Shown in pieces: positions 15,691 to 24,706 of a DNA stretch of 33,297 nt. Both the position numbers and the translations under genes were made by a program. The stretch is from an uncultured Robiginitomaculum sp. Lineage in GTDB: Bacteria; Pseudomonadota; Alphaproteobacteria; Caulobacterales; Maricaulaceae. The notes under the pieces were generated by a model, which searched no databases, had not been told where the DNA came from, and saw only the letters and a list, made by a program, of their open reading frames with translations. Within the stretch, counting starts at the first letter, position 1, and every line of letters begins with the position of its first letter. The DNA lies in contig CALLVD010000059.1 of assembly GCA_938010385.1 (NCBI GenBank), positions 1-33,297 of the forward strand. The letters run 5' to 3'.

Positions 15691-16998
15691 GTGCGTAAAT
15701 TAATTGCGATTGCGGCGGCTTTTGCCTGCCTGCCGGCCTGCACCACTGTCGCCGGCGGCGGGCAAAGCCCGATTATATCGCCGCCGTCGCAACAGCAAAC
15801 CCCGCAAGAGCGCCCGCCCCAACCGCCGGTCACAGAGCCGCCGGTCACAGAGCGCCCGGTCACAAAGCCGCCGGTTACAGCCCCGCAAAACCCGCCGCCC
15901 GTAATTGCGACGCCGGCGCCGCGGCCTGTGCCCCCGATTGACGCGCCGGTTCCGGTGCCGGTCGAAACCCGTAAAGACCGCAGCCCGTTTGACAGCCTGC
16001 CCGGCTGGTCAACCGGGGATATGCGCGGGGCCCTGAGCGCCACCCGCAAAGCCTGCGCCGCGTGGGGCGAGCGGGACGCCGACACGTTTCTGGCAGACGA
16101 TAAGCCTCATTACGGAAAAATATCTGACTGGGATAATGCCTGTTTTGCCGCGGATTATGCCGGCGATGACGCCGCCTCTGCCCGCCGGTTTTTTGAGCAA
16201 TATTTCCTGCCGTTTTCCTATAGCGCGCCGGCCGGACAGACAACTTTGCTGACAGGCTATTACGAGCCGCAAATCTCTGTGCGCGCGCGCAAAGACGCGG
16301 TCTATAGCGAGCCGATTTTGGAAAAGCCTTTATCGGAGGCCAAGCAAAACCTGCCGCGCGCGCAAATCAATGATCGCACGTCCGCGGTCATTGCTTATGG
16401 CAAACCGATTGATGTGTTCTTCATGCAGGTTCAGGGCTCCGGCCGAATTGCTTTTCCGGACGGCCGGTCTTTGCGCGCTGCCTATGCCGCCCATAATGAT
16501 AAGCCGTATAAATCTATCGGCGCCGAACTTGTGCGGCGCGGCGAGATGACTTTGGAGCAGGCGTCCAAGCAGTCCATTGAAGCGTGGATGATGGCCAACG
16601 GCCCCGCGAAAACCAAAGCGCTGATGAATGCCAATCCGCGCTATATTTTCTTTAAAACCGAAACAGCGACCCCGGGCGAAGGACCCAAAGGCGCGATGGG
16701 CGTGCCGCTTGTGCCGATGGCGACCATGGCGGTGGATAATGATTACCACCCCTATGGCAGTCTGGTTTGGCTTGAGACAACCCTGCCGCAATATCCCGGT
16801 GATTATAAAGGCGCGCCGGCCGCGCTTCTGGTCTCTGCCCAAGATACGGGCAGCGCGATTAAAGGCCCGGTGCGCGGCGATCTGTTTTTTGGCACCGGCG
16901 AGACGGCAGGTAATCTGGCCGGGGTGATGAAACATCCGGTGAAATTTACCTTGCTTCTGCCGGCCGCTTTGGCGATGCGCTATCTTCCGGTATCGTAA
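15691..16998 (+). CDS. mltA: Membrane-bound lytic murein transglycosylase A
   Basis: MltA cleaves the glycan strand of peptidoglycan to 1,6-anhydro-muropeptides. A short signal ends in the lipobox LPAC (Cys16), marking a lipoprotein. A proline-rich linker (about residues 27-90) carries PVT repeats. The MltA domain follows, with TGYYEPQI, VFFMQVQGSGRI and the 3D-type C-terminal AQDTGSAIKG...RGDLFFGTG containing the catalytic aspartate region. At 435 aa it is longer than E. coli MltA (365), mostly because of the linker. The GTG start at 15691 is 2 bp after timA; smr follows 5 bp later. Confidence 0.93.
   Translation: MRKLIAIAAAFACLPACTTVAGGGQSPIISPPSQQQTPQERPPQPPVTEPPVTERPVTKPPVTAPQNPPPVIATPAPRPVPPIDAPVPVPVETRKDRSPFDSLPGWSTGDMRGALSATRKACAAWGERDADTFLADDKPHYGKISDWDNACFAADYAGDDAASARRFFEQYFLPFSYSAPAGQTTLLTGYYEPQISVRARKDAVYSEPILEKPLSEAKQNLPRAQINDRTSAVIAYGKPIDVFFMQVQGSGRIAFPDGRSLRAAYAAHNDKPYKSIGAELVRRGEMTLEQASKQSIEAWMMANGPAKTKALMNANPRYIFFKTETATPGEGPKGAMGVPLVPMATMAVDNDYHPYGSLVWLETTLPQYPGDYKGAPAALLVSAQDTGSAIKGPVRGDLFFGTGETAGNLAGVMKHPVKFTLLLPAALAMRYLPVS
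15823..15882 (+). repeat. 15-bp tandem repeat, four units, in mltA
   Basis: Four head-to-tail 15-bp units start at 15823, 15838, 15853 and 15868. The first two are identical (CCGCCGGTCACAGAG) and the last two diverge by a few bases. They encode PPVTE, PPVTE, RPVTK and PPVTA in the linker between the lipid anchor and the catalytic domain. In-frame units allow length change without frameshift. Confidence 0.9.
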
Positions 16999-17003
16999 CG
17001 GCT

Positions 17004-17525
17004 ATGGCCCCGAAGACTCCGAAACCGCTGACGCCGGCTGATGTCGATGTTTGGACGCGCGTGGCCAAAACGGTAAAGGCCTATGACCCGGCCCGGCCTC
17101 TGCCGCGCCCGGGGCCTGCGCCAAAATCTGCGCCGCCGACTTTTACGCCAAAATCTTCAATTTATCAGCCGGCCGCGCCGAAGTTTCATGTGCCCAAAGA
17201 CCCGCCGCAAGTGACAGCGGACAAGCGCACGCGGCGCGGCAAAATTGATATTGATCGCCGCATCGATTTGCATGACATGACCCAAGACATTGCGCGCGAC
17301 GCTCTGGTCGGCGCAATTCTTTCGGCCCGGTCCAAAGGACAGCGCTGCCTTTTAGTGATTACCGGTAAAGGCGGCCTGTCTTATAAAGGCGTGCTGCGGC
17401 GCATGTTTCCGCTCTGGCTCGCGCAGCCGGATATTCGCCCGCATATTGCAAGTTACGCCCAAGCCCACCAACGCCATGGCGGCGCGGGGGCGTGGTATGT
17501 TTATTTAAAGCGGCCTATAAAATAA
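17004..17525 (+). CDS. smrA: Smr domain protein
   Basis: The C-terminal half is a Smr domain: [15 protein letters not shown], then LLVITGKGG, and the glycine-rich end [13 protein letters not shown]. Smr domains are predicted nucleases or nucleic-acid binders; stand-alone SmrA/SmrB proteins act on DNA or on mRNA at collided ribosomes. The N-terminal 75 residues are proline-rich and probably disordered. The length is 173 aa. It lies 5 bp after mltA and overlaps the end of the convergent hslU by 11 bp. The biochemical role in this organism is unknown. Confidence 0.9.
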   Translation: MAPKTPKPLTPADVDVWTRVAKTVKAYDPARPLPRPGPAPKSAPPTFTPKSSIYQPAAPKFHVPKDPPQVTADKRTRRGKIDIDRRIDLHDMTQDIARDALVGAILSARSKGQRCLLVITGKGGLSYKGVLRRMFPLWLAQPDIRPHIASYAQAHQRHGGAGAWYVYLKRPIK

Positions 17526-18816
17526 ATTTCGACAGATCGACATTTTTGCTCATCTCGCTGACATGCTTTTGCACATAGGCTTTGTCGATGGTGACCGTCT
17601 CGCCGTCCTTGTCGCTGGCCGTAAAACTGATGTCATCCAGAAGGCGTTCCAGCACCGTATGCAATCGCCGCGCGCCGATGTTTTCCACGGACGCATTGAC
17701 CTGCGCGGACACCGCCGCAATTTCGGATATGGCGTCATCGGTAAAGTCCAGCGTGACGCCTTCGGTGGCCATCAGGGCTTTGTACTGCTTAATCAGGCTG
17801 GCCTGCGGCTCAGTCAGGATGCGGCGAAAATCATCTTCCGTCAGCGCGCGCAGCTCAACGCGTATCGGCAGACGGCCCTGAAGCTCAGGCAGTAAATCGC
17901 TCGGCTTGGCAATGTGAAACGCGCCGGACGCGATAAACAAAATATGATCGGTTTTAACCGGACCGTGCTTGGTCGACACAGTTGTGCCTTCAATCAGCGG
18001 CAGCAGGTCACGCTGTACGCCTTCGCGCGACACGCCGGCTCCGCCGCGATCGGAACGATTGGTGATTTTGTCAATTTCATCCAAGAAAACAATGCCGTCA
18101 TTTTCGGCCCGTTCAATCGCTTCGCGCTTTATCACGTCATCATCAAGCAGCTTATCTGACTCTTCGGCCATTAACGGCTCATAGGCATCGGCGATTTTCA
18201 TCTTGACGGTTTTGGACGGCCTGCCTTTGCCGAACATGGCGCCCAAATCAATCATGCCCATACCGCCCATACCGCCGGGCTGGCCGGGAATTTCAAACAT
18301 AGGCGAAGCCGTCTGCGCCAGTTTCAGCTCCACTTCGGTGTCGTCCAGCTTGCCTTCAATCAGCTGCTTGCGAAACTTTTGCCGCGTGGAGTCAGAGGCC
18401 GTGTCGCCGACCAGCGCATCTAAAATCCGGGCTTCGGCGGCCAGTTCAGCTTTGGCGCGGACATCTTCGCGCTTTTGATCGCGCAGCATTAAAATCGCCG
18501 CTTCGACCAGATCGCGCACAATCTGTTCGACGTCCCGGCCGACATAGCCGACTTCGGTAAACTTGGTCGCTTCAATCTTGATAAACGGCGCATTGGCCAG
18601 CTTAGCCAGCCGCCGGGAGATCTCTGTTTTGCCGACGCCGGTCGGTCCGATCATCAGGATGTTTTTCGGCGTAATTTCACCGCGCAGGCTCTCATCAACG
18701 CGGCGACGACGCCACCGATTACGCAGAGCAATCGCGACGGCGCGCTTGGCATCGGCTTGGGCAATAATGTGTGTGTCCAGTTCGGAAACGATCTCGCGGG
18801 GCGAAAAGTCAGTCAT
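17515..18816 (-). CDS. hslU: ATP-dependent protease ATPase subunit HslU (ClpY)
   Basis: HslU is the AAA+ unfoldase of the HslVU protease. Walker A GPTGVGKT is at residues 57-64, Walker [11 protein letters not shown] lies near 245, the pore-loop [14 protein letters not shown] is present, and the C-terminus SKFIL is of the type that inserts into HslV. The length of 433 aa is normal. The peptidase gene hslV is not beside it or elsewhere in the window, which is unusual because the two are normally adjacent. It is 56 bp downstream of fur on the same strand. Confidence 0.96.
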   Translation of the reverse strand: MTDFSPREIVSELDTHIIAQADAKRAVAIALRNRWRRRRVDESLRGEITPKNILMIGPTGVGKTEISRRLAKLANAPFIKIEATKFTEVGYVGRDVEQIVRDLVEAAILMLRDQKREDVRAKAELAAEARILDALVGDTASDSTRQKFRKQLIEGKLDDTEVELKLAQTASPMFEIPGQPGGMGGMGMIDLGAMFGKGRPSKTVKMKIADAYEPLMAEESDKLLDDDVIKREAIERAENDGIVFLDEIDKITNRSDRGGAGVSREGVQRDLLPLIEGTTVSTKHGPVKTDHILFIASGAFHIAKPSDLLPELQGRLPIRVELRALTEDDFRRILTEPQASLIKQYKALMATEGVTLDFTDDAISEIAAVSAQVNASVENIGARRLHTVLERLLDDISFTASDKDGETVTIDKAYVQKHVSEMSKNVDLSKFIL

Positions 18817-18872
18817 ATCAAGTCCTGTTTATGAGACTTTCAGATAAGAAGCCCGGCCCGAGCTTCAAGACT

Positions 18873-19280
18873 TTAGGGTTTAGGCTTGCCGTATAATTCC
18901 ATGCGATGATCAACCAGCTCATAGCCGAGCTTTTCAGCAATACGGTGCTGCAAAGCCTCAATTTCATCATCGACAAATTCGATAACCTTACCGGTGGTCA
19001 CATCAATCAAATGGTCATGATGGTCATCATCGGCCGGCTCGTAACGGGCGCGCCCGTCGCGAAAATCATGGGTTTCGATAATGCCCGCATCGGCGAACAG
19101 GCGCACGGTTCGATACACCGTGGCCAAGGAAATGTTAGGATCAACGGCGGAAGCCCGCGCATAGAGCTCTTCGGCGTCCGGATGGTCTGTGGCATCCGAC
19201 AGGACTTGCGCAATAACCCGGCGTTGGTCAGTCATGCGCATGCCGTGCTCAACGCATTTTTGTTCAATGGAATTACTCAT
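18873..19280 (-). CDS. fur: Fur-family transcriptional regulator (Fur/Mur type)
   Basis: A 135-aa metal-responsive repressor of the Fur family. The winged-helix recognition segment SLATVYRTVRLF is at residues 51-62 and the metal-site motif DDHHDHLIDV at 85-94. The CxxC motifs that bind structural zinc in E. coli Fur are absent (DVTTGKVIEF where Fur has a CxxCG), as is common in alphaproteobacterial Fur/Mur. Whether it senses iron or manganese cannot be told. ATG 19280 is preferred over the upstream in-frame GTG at 19286. It follows rimI by 48 bp. Confidence 0.92.
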   Translation of the reverse strand: MSNSIEQKCVEHGMRMTDQRRVIAQVLSDATDHPDAEELYARASAVDPNISLATVYRTVRLFADAGIIETHDFRDGRARYEPADDDHHDHLIDVTTGKVIEFVDDEIEALQHRIAEKLGYELVDHRMELYGKPKP

Positions 19281-19328
19281 AACCACAGTGATAAGCGCAA
19301 AGCGCGCGGGCGTAAAGGTTAAGGCGCG

Positions 19329-19772
19329 TTAAAGTTTCTTTTGAAAAAGCAGCGCGCCGATGCGCGCTCCGGGCCGGCGGTAATAGCCGCTGCGCCGGCC
19401 GTGCTGCACATAGCCGGCATTCCGATAGAGCGCGATGGCGGCGGGGTTGTCCTCGGCCACGTCCAGAAAAACGATATCCGCGCCGCGTTCGCGAATGACG
19501 GCCTCACTACGGTCCAGCAGCGCCCGGCCCGCGCCTTTCTTGCGATATTTTTTCAAAACGCAAATGGTCAGAATATCGGACTGATCCGCGGCGGTTCTCA
19601 GCACGCTCAGACCCGCGAGCTTGCCTTTAATATACAGGCCTAAAACATCATCGGTTTCGCGCGATAAATACGTGTCAAAATCCGCCGCGTCCCAGCCGGC
19701 CGCAAAACATTGCCCGTGCAGCGCGGCCAATGGGGCGCTGTCATCAGACAGGGTGAAGCGGCGCAGCTGCAT
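19329..19772 (-). CDS. rimI: GNAT acetyltransferase, RimI-type
   Basis: A GNAT-fold N-acetyltransferase of 147 aa. The acetyl-CoA-binding motif appears as KYRKKGAGRALLDRSE (R/QxxGxA core), followed by the RimI-typical VFLDVAEDNPAAIALYRNAGY and YYRRPGA. RimI acetylates the N-terminal alanine of ribosomal protein S18 in E. coli. The gene order rimI-fur is common in Alphaproteobacteria and supports the name. Its ATG overlaps the stop of the upstream Old Yellow Enzyme gene by one base (TAATG). tsaB, often just upstream, is not present. Confidence 0.82.
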   Translation of the reverse strand: MQLRRFTLSDDSAPLAALHGQCFAAGWDAADFDTYLSRETDDVLGLYIKGKLAGLSVLRTAADQSDILTICVLKKYRKKGAGRALLDRSEAVIRERGADIVFLDVAEDNPAAIALYRNAGYVQHGRRSGYYRRPGARIGALLFQKKL

Positions 19773-21037
19773 TATATGTCTTGGGTTTTAAGCCAAGCTT
19801 TATACCGCTTGGTCAGGCGGGCAATGCGCAGCCGGTCTTTGATAATGGCCATGACCGCGTTTTGCCCGGGCTTTGGCGGCTTGCCCGCACCCATCGTGTG
19901 CAGCTGCTCTTTGGTCAGCGACATCGAGCCGAGCGCGGCCAGCGTTTTGTTTTTCCACGTCAGGCGCGGCAGGCGCACTTCGGATGCGCGGCCGGATTTC
20001 CAATTATCCGGCAGGTTGGGCGCATAAGCCATGGACCGGGCAATGCCGACCATATCAACACCCGTCTCCATCGCCGCAATCGCTGTCGTCAGTTTTGTGA
20101 CCCCGCCTGTGACCATAATCGGCATATCGGCCGCGGCGATAATGTCTTTGGCAAAATCAATGAAATACATTTCCCGCGCCGCCGTAGAGCTGACACGCCC
20201 GTCCTCGCTGTGCCCCATCATGGCCGAGCTTTCATAACTCCCGCCGGACAGCTCGACCAAGTCGACAGATTCAGCGTTAAGCCATGTGACCACCTGCCGG
20301 GCGTCATCGACATCAAACCCGCCGCGCTGAAAATCCGCCGAGTTCAGCTTGACGCCCACGCCGAAGTCCGGACCCGTGGCCGCGCGCACAGCGCGCACAA
20401 TTTCCAGCAGGAAGCGCGCGCGATTTTTTAAGGCGCCGCCCCAATCATCGTCACGCAAATTCGTCAGCGGCGATAAAAACTGCGCGACCAGATAGCCGTG
20501 GGCGGCATGAATTTCTACGCCGTCAAATCCGGACATTTTCGCCGCAAAAGCGGTATCGGCAAACCGGCTAATTTGCGCTTTAATCTCGTCTGTCGTCAGC
20601 GCCCGGGCCGGCGCGAACATTTTGTCAAAGCCCGGCATAGAAACTTTGGTGGCCGATGCCGATACGGCTTGCGTGCCTTGGGACGCATAGACTTGGCGGC
20701 CGGGATGGCTAATCTGCATCCACACCTGCCCTGCGGGATTATCGGTCTTGGCGGTTTTGGCCCAGCGGGTAAACCGCGCCTGCGCGTCCGGGTCATCAAG
20801 CGTATTTTTTTGCAAAACCACGCCGCCCGGGCCGGTCAAAGCGCGCGGATCGACCATGACATTGCCGGTCAATATCAGGCCGGGCTTTCCCTTGGCCCAG
20901 CGCGCATACAGATTTTCCAGCGCTTTGCCCGGCAATTGCCCGGCATCGGCCATGTTTTCTTCCATGGCGGCTTTGCAAATGCGGTTAGCGATAACGCTGC
21001 CGTTTGGCAGGGTGAGGGGGGAGAACAAATCGGTCAT
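19772..21037 (-). CDS. NADH:flavin oxidoreductase, Old Yellow Enzyme family
   Basis: An FMN-dependent TIM-barrel oxidoreductase of 421 aa from ATG 21037 (MTDLFSPLTLPNG). The family signatures are present: LPNGSVIANRICKAAM, the catalytic loop EIHAAHGYLVAQFLSPLTN with the His pair region, the substrate loop LRDDDWGG, KLNSADFQRGGF, and the FMN-phosphate region MVTGGV...VDMVGIARSM. No C-terminal FeS or FAD domain follows, so this is the single-domain class. The frame extends upstream to 21148, but that stretch is not family-like. The substrate is unknown. It leads the block OYE-rimI-fur-hslU. Confidence 0.88.
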   Translation of the reverse strand: MTDLFSPLTLPNGSVIANRICKAAMEENMADAGQLPGKALENLYARWAKGKPGLILTGNVMVDPRALTGPGGVVLQKNTLDDPDAQARFTRWAKTAKTDNPAGQVWMQISHPGRQVYASQGTQAVSASATKVSMPGFDKMFAPARALTTDEIKAQISRFADTAFAAKMSGFDGVEIHAAHGYLVAQFLSPLTNLRDDDWGGALKNRARFLLEIVRAVRAATGPDFGVGVKLNSADFQRGGFDVDDARQVVTWLNAESVDLVELSGGSYESSAMMGHSEDGRVSSTAAREMYFIDFAKDIIAAADMPIMVTGGVTKLTTAIAAMETGVDMVGIARSMAYAPNLPDNWKSGRASEVRLPRLTWKNKTLAALGSMSLTKEQLHTMGAGKPPKPGQNAVMAIIKDRLRIARLTKRYKAWLKTQDI

Positions 21038-21213
21038 AAAGGGCCTTGTAATGAAGCGGCATTTTGCAAACTCGGATCCGGTCCCGCAAGCCACAAATTT
21101 GCCTGATTCCCCTGCAATAATTTTGGCCGGCAAGGGCGGGCGATTCATAACCCTTTAACCCCCTATATGCCAGATTAGGGGTTTATTAAGCATGTTCAGA
21201 CCGGACCCAAGTT

Positions 21214-23193
21214 TTGACTGATCGACCGCCATCATTGCAGAACTTTATCGGGCCGCTTCGTCCGGGCGATATTGCGCGGCCGATTATCGACCGGCCAAAG
21301 CGGCGACGTTTTGCGGGCGTGAAATCCCGCGCGGCCAAGTTCACGGCTCACAAAGCGTTTAAGCCCGTTATGGCAACGGCAGGATGCGGCGCCTATCTGA
21401 TAGCATCGGCGGTCGCCGGCTGGGCAGTTTGGACGCTCCAAGATATGCCGGCCATGGCGGATTTAAATACGGAAAAGCGGCCCGCCACTGTGACGTATCT
21501 GGACCGGCACGGGCGCGAGATTGGCGTGCGCGGCTCGCGCGGTTCCCGGCCGATATCGCTGGCCATGGTCGCGGACAGCCTTCCGGCCGCCGTATTGGCT
21601 GTGGAAGACCGGCGCTATTATAATCATCCCGGGATTGACCCCATCGGCATAGCCCGCGCGGTTTACGTCAATAAAAAGCGCGGCAAGCTCGTGCAGGGCG
21701 GCTCGACCCTGTCGCAGCAATTAGCCAAAAACGTTTTTCTGAGCGACAACCGGACCTTGCGCCGCAAAAGCCAGGAAGCCCTGCTCGCTTTGTGGCTGGA
21801 ACATAAATATACCAAGGATGAGATTTTAGAGCTCTATCTGGGGCGCGTTTATTTCGGCTCTTCGGCTTACGGCGTTGAGGCGGCGGCAGAGCGTTATTTT
21901 GCCAAGCCGGTGTCTGATTTAACAACGGGCGAAAGCGCCATGCTGGCCGGACTTTTAAAGGCCCCGTCCAATTATTCGCCGGCCGCCGACGTGAAAGCCG
22001 CCGCCGGCCGGACGACAGTGGTGCTTAACGTCATGGTCGATGCCGGCGCGATTACGGCCGAGGAGCGCGACGCCATTTTTGCGCAGCCGATTTATATTGA
22101 GCCGCCAAGCGAGCGCAGCTCCGCTGATTATTTCCTTAATTGGATTGATCCGCTGGTGACTGCGCAAATCGGCGAGCCGTCTGAAGATATTATTGTGCAG
22201 ACGACGCTCGACCTTCCGGCGCAAAAGGCCGGAGAAGCGGCGATTAAAAAACATTTGCGCCCCAAGGCCCGCGCTACCCAAGCGGCGCTTGTGGCAATGG
22301 ACGGGACGGGCGGCGTGCGCGCTATGATTGGCGGCGCGGATTACGGGATGAGCGAGTTTAACCGCGCAGCCGATGCCAAGCGCCAACCGGGCAGCGCCTT
22401 TAAACCGTTTGTCTATCTGGCCGCTTTGCGCGCCGGCGTCAGCCCGTGGGAAGCGCGCGTTGATGAAGCCGTGACCATCGGCGATTGGGAGCCGGAAAAT
22501 TTCTCCGGGCGCTATCAGGGCCAAGTGACAGTGACGGCAGCTTTTGCCAATTCTTTAAACACTATCGCAGTCATGCTGTCCGAAGAAGCGGGGCGCGAGG
22601 CGGTGATAAAGACGGCGGCGGATTTCGGTTTGGACGGCTTAACGCCCCTGCGCTCCATCGCGCTGGGCGCGCAGGAAACCACGCCGCTTTTGCTGACGCA
22701 AAGCTATTTGCCGTTTGCAAACTGGGGTTATCGCGCCCAAGGCTACGGGATTGAATCCATCTACACGCCCGGCGGCCGGCGCATTTACAGCCGCCGACCT
22801 GCTGACATGCCGCGGGTTATATCGGGCGATGACTTGCGCGACATGAACCTGCTCATGCACCGCGCGGTTGAAGACGGCACCGGCAAGGCGGCGCGCCTGA
22901 GGGGACGCGAAATTGCCGGCAAAACCGGCACGACCAATGATTATCGCGACGCCTGGTTTATCGGCTACGCGCCGGATTATGTGACCGGCGTTTGGGTCGG
23001 GGATGATGACAACCGCTCCATGAACGGCGTGACGGGCGGATCAATCCCGGCGCGCATTTGGAAAGATTATATGGACGCAGCGCTGGACGGCACGCCCGCT
23101 GCGCGCCTGCCCAAATCAGAGCTGCCCATTCGCACAACGGATGCTGACCGCCTTAATCAGCTTTTAGGGCAGATAGAAACCAAGCTGCCTTAA
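21214..23193 (+). CDS. Class A penicillin-binding protein (peptidoglycan glycosyltransferase/transpeptidase)
   Basis: A bifunctional peptidoglycan synthase of 659 aa. After a basic cytoplasmic tail comes a membrane helix (about residues 53-76). The GT51 domain follows, with the catalytic glutamate E131 in AVEDRRYYNHPG and the signature GGSTLSQQLAKN. The transpeptidase domain has S394-x-x-K397 in GSAFKPF, the S447-L-N triad member and K570-T-G. All catalytic residues are present. The start is TTG at 21214, the first possible codon after an in-frame stop at 21187; the next in-frame ATG would cut into the membrane helix. It could be a PBP1A/1B or PbpC-like paralogue. Confidence 0.93.
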   Translation: MTDRPPSLQNFIGPLRPGDIARPIIDRPKRRRFAGVKSRAAKFTAHKAFKPVMATAGCGAYLIASAVAGWAVWTLQDMPAMADLNTEKRPATVTYLDRHGREIGVRGSRGSRPISLAMVADSLPAAVLAVEDRRYYNHPGIDPIGIARAVYVNKKRGKLVQGGSTLSQQLAKNVFLSDNRTLRRKSQEALLALWLEHKYTKDEILELYLGRVYFGSSAYGVEAAAERYFAKPVSDLTTGESAMLAGLLKAPSNYSPAADVKAAAGRTTVVLNVMVDAGAITAEERDAIFAQPIYIEPPSERSSADYFLNWIDPLVTAQIGEPSEDIIVQTTLDLPAQKAGEAAIKKHLRPKARATQAALVAMDGTGGVRAMIGGADYGMSEFNRAADAKRQPGSAFKPFVYLAALRAGVSPWEARVDEAVTIGDWEPENFSGRYQGQVTVTAAFANSLNTIAVMLSEEAGREAVIKTAADFGLDGLTPLRSIALGAQETTPLLLTQSYLPFANWGYRAQGYGIESIYTPGGRRIYSRRPADMPRVISGDDLRDMNLLMHRAVEDGTGKAARLRGREIAGKTGTTNDYRDAWFIGYAPDYVTGVWVGDDDNRSMNGVTGGSIPARIWKDYMDAALDGTPAARLPKSELPIRTTDADRLNQLLGQIETKLP

Positions 23194-23918
23194 AAATTCG
23201 CGCCGACGGCATGAAGCTTTGCGCCGTTAGTATTAAGCCATTTTTTCGCGGGCTTAACCGTGTCCACTAATGTGTCGAGCAAATCCCAAAACGCGCGGCT
23301 GTGATTGGCCTCGATGATATGGGCGACTTCGTGAGCGCAAACATAATCGAGCACAAAGGGCGGCGCGCAAATCAGGCGCCAGCTGTAAGATATAACGCCG
23401 CCCGGCGCGCAGGATCCCCAGCGCGAACTGGTATCGCGCACAGTAATTTTGGACACAGTCACGCCGAGCTGTTCGGCGTGATATTGCGTGCATTGGGTCA
23501 CCGCTTCGCGCGCTTGCTTGATTAAAAAGCGCCGTACCCGGCCGTCCAGCGCGTCAGGCGGGGCGGGCACAATCAGCTTGGCCGGGCTGTGTTCTGTCGC
23601 CGGCTCGAACCGGGGCCGGCCGCGTCCGGGCGGGGAGACGATCAACGCCGGCGCGCCCTGATACATAACGTAGCCGCCTTTTTCAAAAGGCTGGGCGGGC
23701 GGGAGCGCTTCGAGGTGCACCGCGATCCAGTCGGCCTTGTCGCGGGCAAAGCGCCGGGCCGCCGGCATTTGCCGCTCTGACGGCGCGTTCACAATCATGC
23801 GGCGGCGGGCATTATCCATTTTCAGGCTGATGCGGCGCGCGCGCGGCTGAACCTTAAATTCAATGCGCGGATCGGCCGGCGTGTCCGGCCGTGCCGGTGA
23901 TTTGGAGAAAAAACCCAT
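23190..23918 (-). CDS. YgjP/DUF45-type (SprT-like) metallopeptidase
   Basis: A 242-aa protein of the M48-related DUF45 family. The zinc site is seen as HEVAHIIEANH (HExxH plus a further histidine five residues on), preceded by the diagnostic TSSRWGSC segment and SYSWRLICAP. The family is widespread and most members are uncharacterised putative metal-dependent hydrolases. The N-terminal half (RISLKMDNARRRMIVNAP) matches the usual strand-rich region. It is convergent with the penicillin-binding protein, and the two stop codons share TTAA at 23190-23193. Confidence 0.88.
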   Translation of the reverse strand: MGFFSKSPARPDTPADPRIEFKVQPRARRISLKMDNARRRMIVNAPSERQMPAARRFARDKADWIAVHLEALPPAQPFEKGGYVMYQGAPALIVSPPGRGRPRFEPATEHSPAKLIVPAPPDALDGRVRRFLIKQAREAVTQCTQYHAEQLGVTVSKITVRDTSSRWGSCAPGGVISYSWRLICAPPFVLDYVCAHEVAHIIEANHSRAFWDLLDTLVDTVKPAKKWLNTNGAKLHAVGANF

Positions 23919-23973
23919 GGCCCCTAATTGGGGGTGTTTGCGTTAAATGTGAAGAGCCGGCGCGCGCTAAACT

Positions 23974-24579
23974 TCAGCAGCCGTTTTTAAGGTATGCTTT
24001 GAGCCGCGCCGCCATTTGCTCCGGCGTAGTATCATGGCCCATCACGTCGACAAATTCGCCCTGCGCGTCCATCAGGTAGAACAGGCTGGCATGATCCATA
24101 GTGTAGCCGGCGGCGCTGTCCGGATCCTCCACGCGCTTGGCAAAAATGCGGTAGGCTTTAATGGCGGCGTCGACTTGCTCCTGCGTGCCGGTTAAGGCGA
24201 CGAGGTTATCGGGAAATACAGGGGCAGTCAGGTAAAGCTTTAAGCTCTCCGGCGTGTCGCGCTGCGGATCGATAGAAAACAAGATGGGCTGAAACGCATC
24301 GGCTTTATCGCCGAGTATATCCATGGCCGTGCCGATTTTTTGCAGCGACATCGGGCAGACATCCGGGCAATAGCCAAAGCCGAAATAAATCAGCTGCGGC
24401 TTGCCAAGATAGGTTTGGAAATCCACCGCCTCTCCGTCCTGATTAACAAGGTTAAACGGGCCGCCCACATCCGCCTTGCCGGCGGCTTGGCAGGCAGCGC
24501 TGCTTGCCGCGCCCGGAGAGCAGGCGGCAAGGGTCAGGGCCAAAGCGGCGCAAACGGAGACAGAGAACAGGCGCAACAT
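23974..24579 (-). CDS. senC: SCO1/SenC family copper chaperone lipoprotein
   Basis: SenC/PrrC/SCO1 proteins deliver copper to the CuA site of cytochrome c oxidase and have thioredoxin-like redox activity. The lipobox LAAC (Cys20) marks a lipoprotein facing the periplasm. The copper ligands are present: C71-x3-C75 in YCPDVCPMS and H163 in MDHASLFYLMD. The length of 201 aa is normal. It is divergent from regB, with 127 bp between starts. In Rhodobacter senC belongs to the regB-senC-regA locus, which supports the name here. Confidence 0.92.
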   Translation of the reverse strand: MLRLFSVSVCAALALTLAACSPGAASSAACQAAGKADVGGPFNLVNQDGEAVDFQTYLGKPQLIYFGFGYCPDVCPMSLQKIGTAMDILGDKADAFQPILFSIDPQRDTPESLKLYLTAPVFPDNLVALTGTQEQVDAAIKAYRIFAKRVEDPDSAAGYTMDHASLFYLMDAQGEFVDVMGHDTTPEQMAARLKAYLKNGC

Positions 24580-24706
24580 GAAAAACTCCTTATGAATATA
24601 CCGCCCTTATAAACCGGCCGGCGCGTCCCCGCCGCATGGCAGTTAGTCGCGCCTGCAAATATTGCCGCCCCTATAGCCGGCCCGCGCGGCCGGGGTATAA
24701 AGGCCT

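Noticed and set aside
21038-21148. Upstream in-frame extension of the OYE gene; likewise secB (to 14865), cobB (to 27649), thpR (to 28766), the Bax inhibitor gene (from 29721) and regA (from 26187)
   Set aside because: The extensions lack family similarity, while internal ATGs give the expected N-termini, most with better ribosome binding sites.
21160-21181. Inverted repeat CCCCTA-N10-TAGGGG between the OYE and PBP genes
   Set aside because: Only 6 bp of stem, between two divergent gene starts where no terminator is needed. It may be an operator, but nothing supports a specific call.
24580-24706. RegA operator between senC and regB
   Set aside because: I tried to align the RegA consensus GNGRCRNNTTNNCGC as I remember it and found no convincing match by eye; a matrix scan would be needed.
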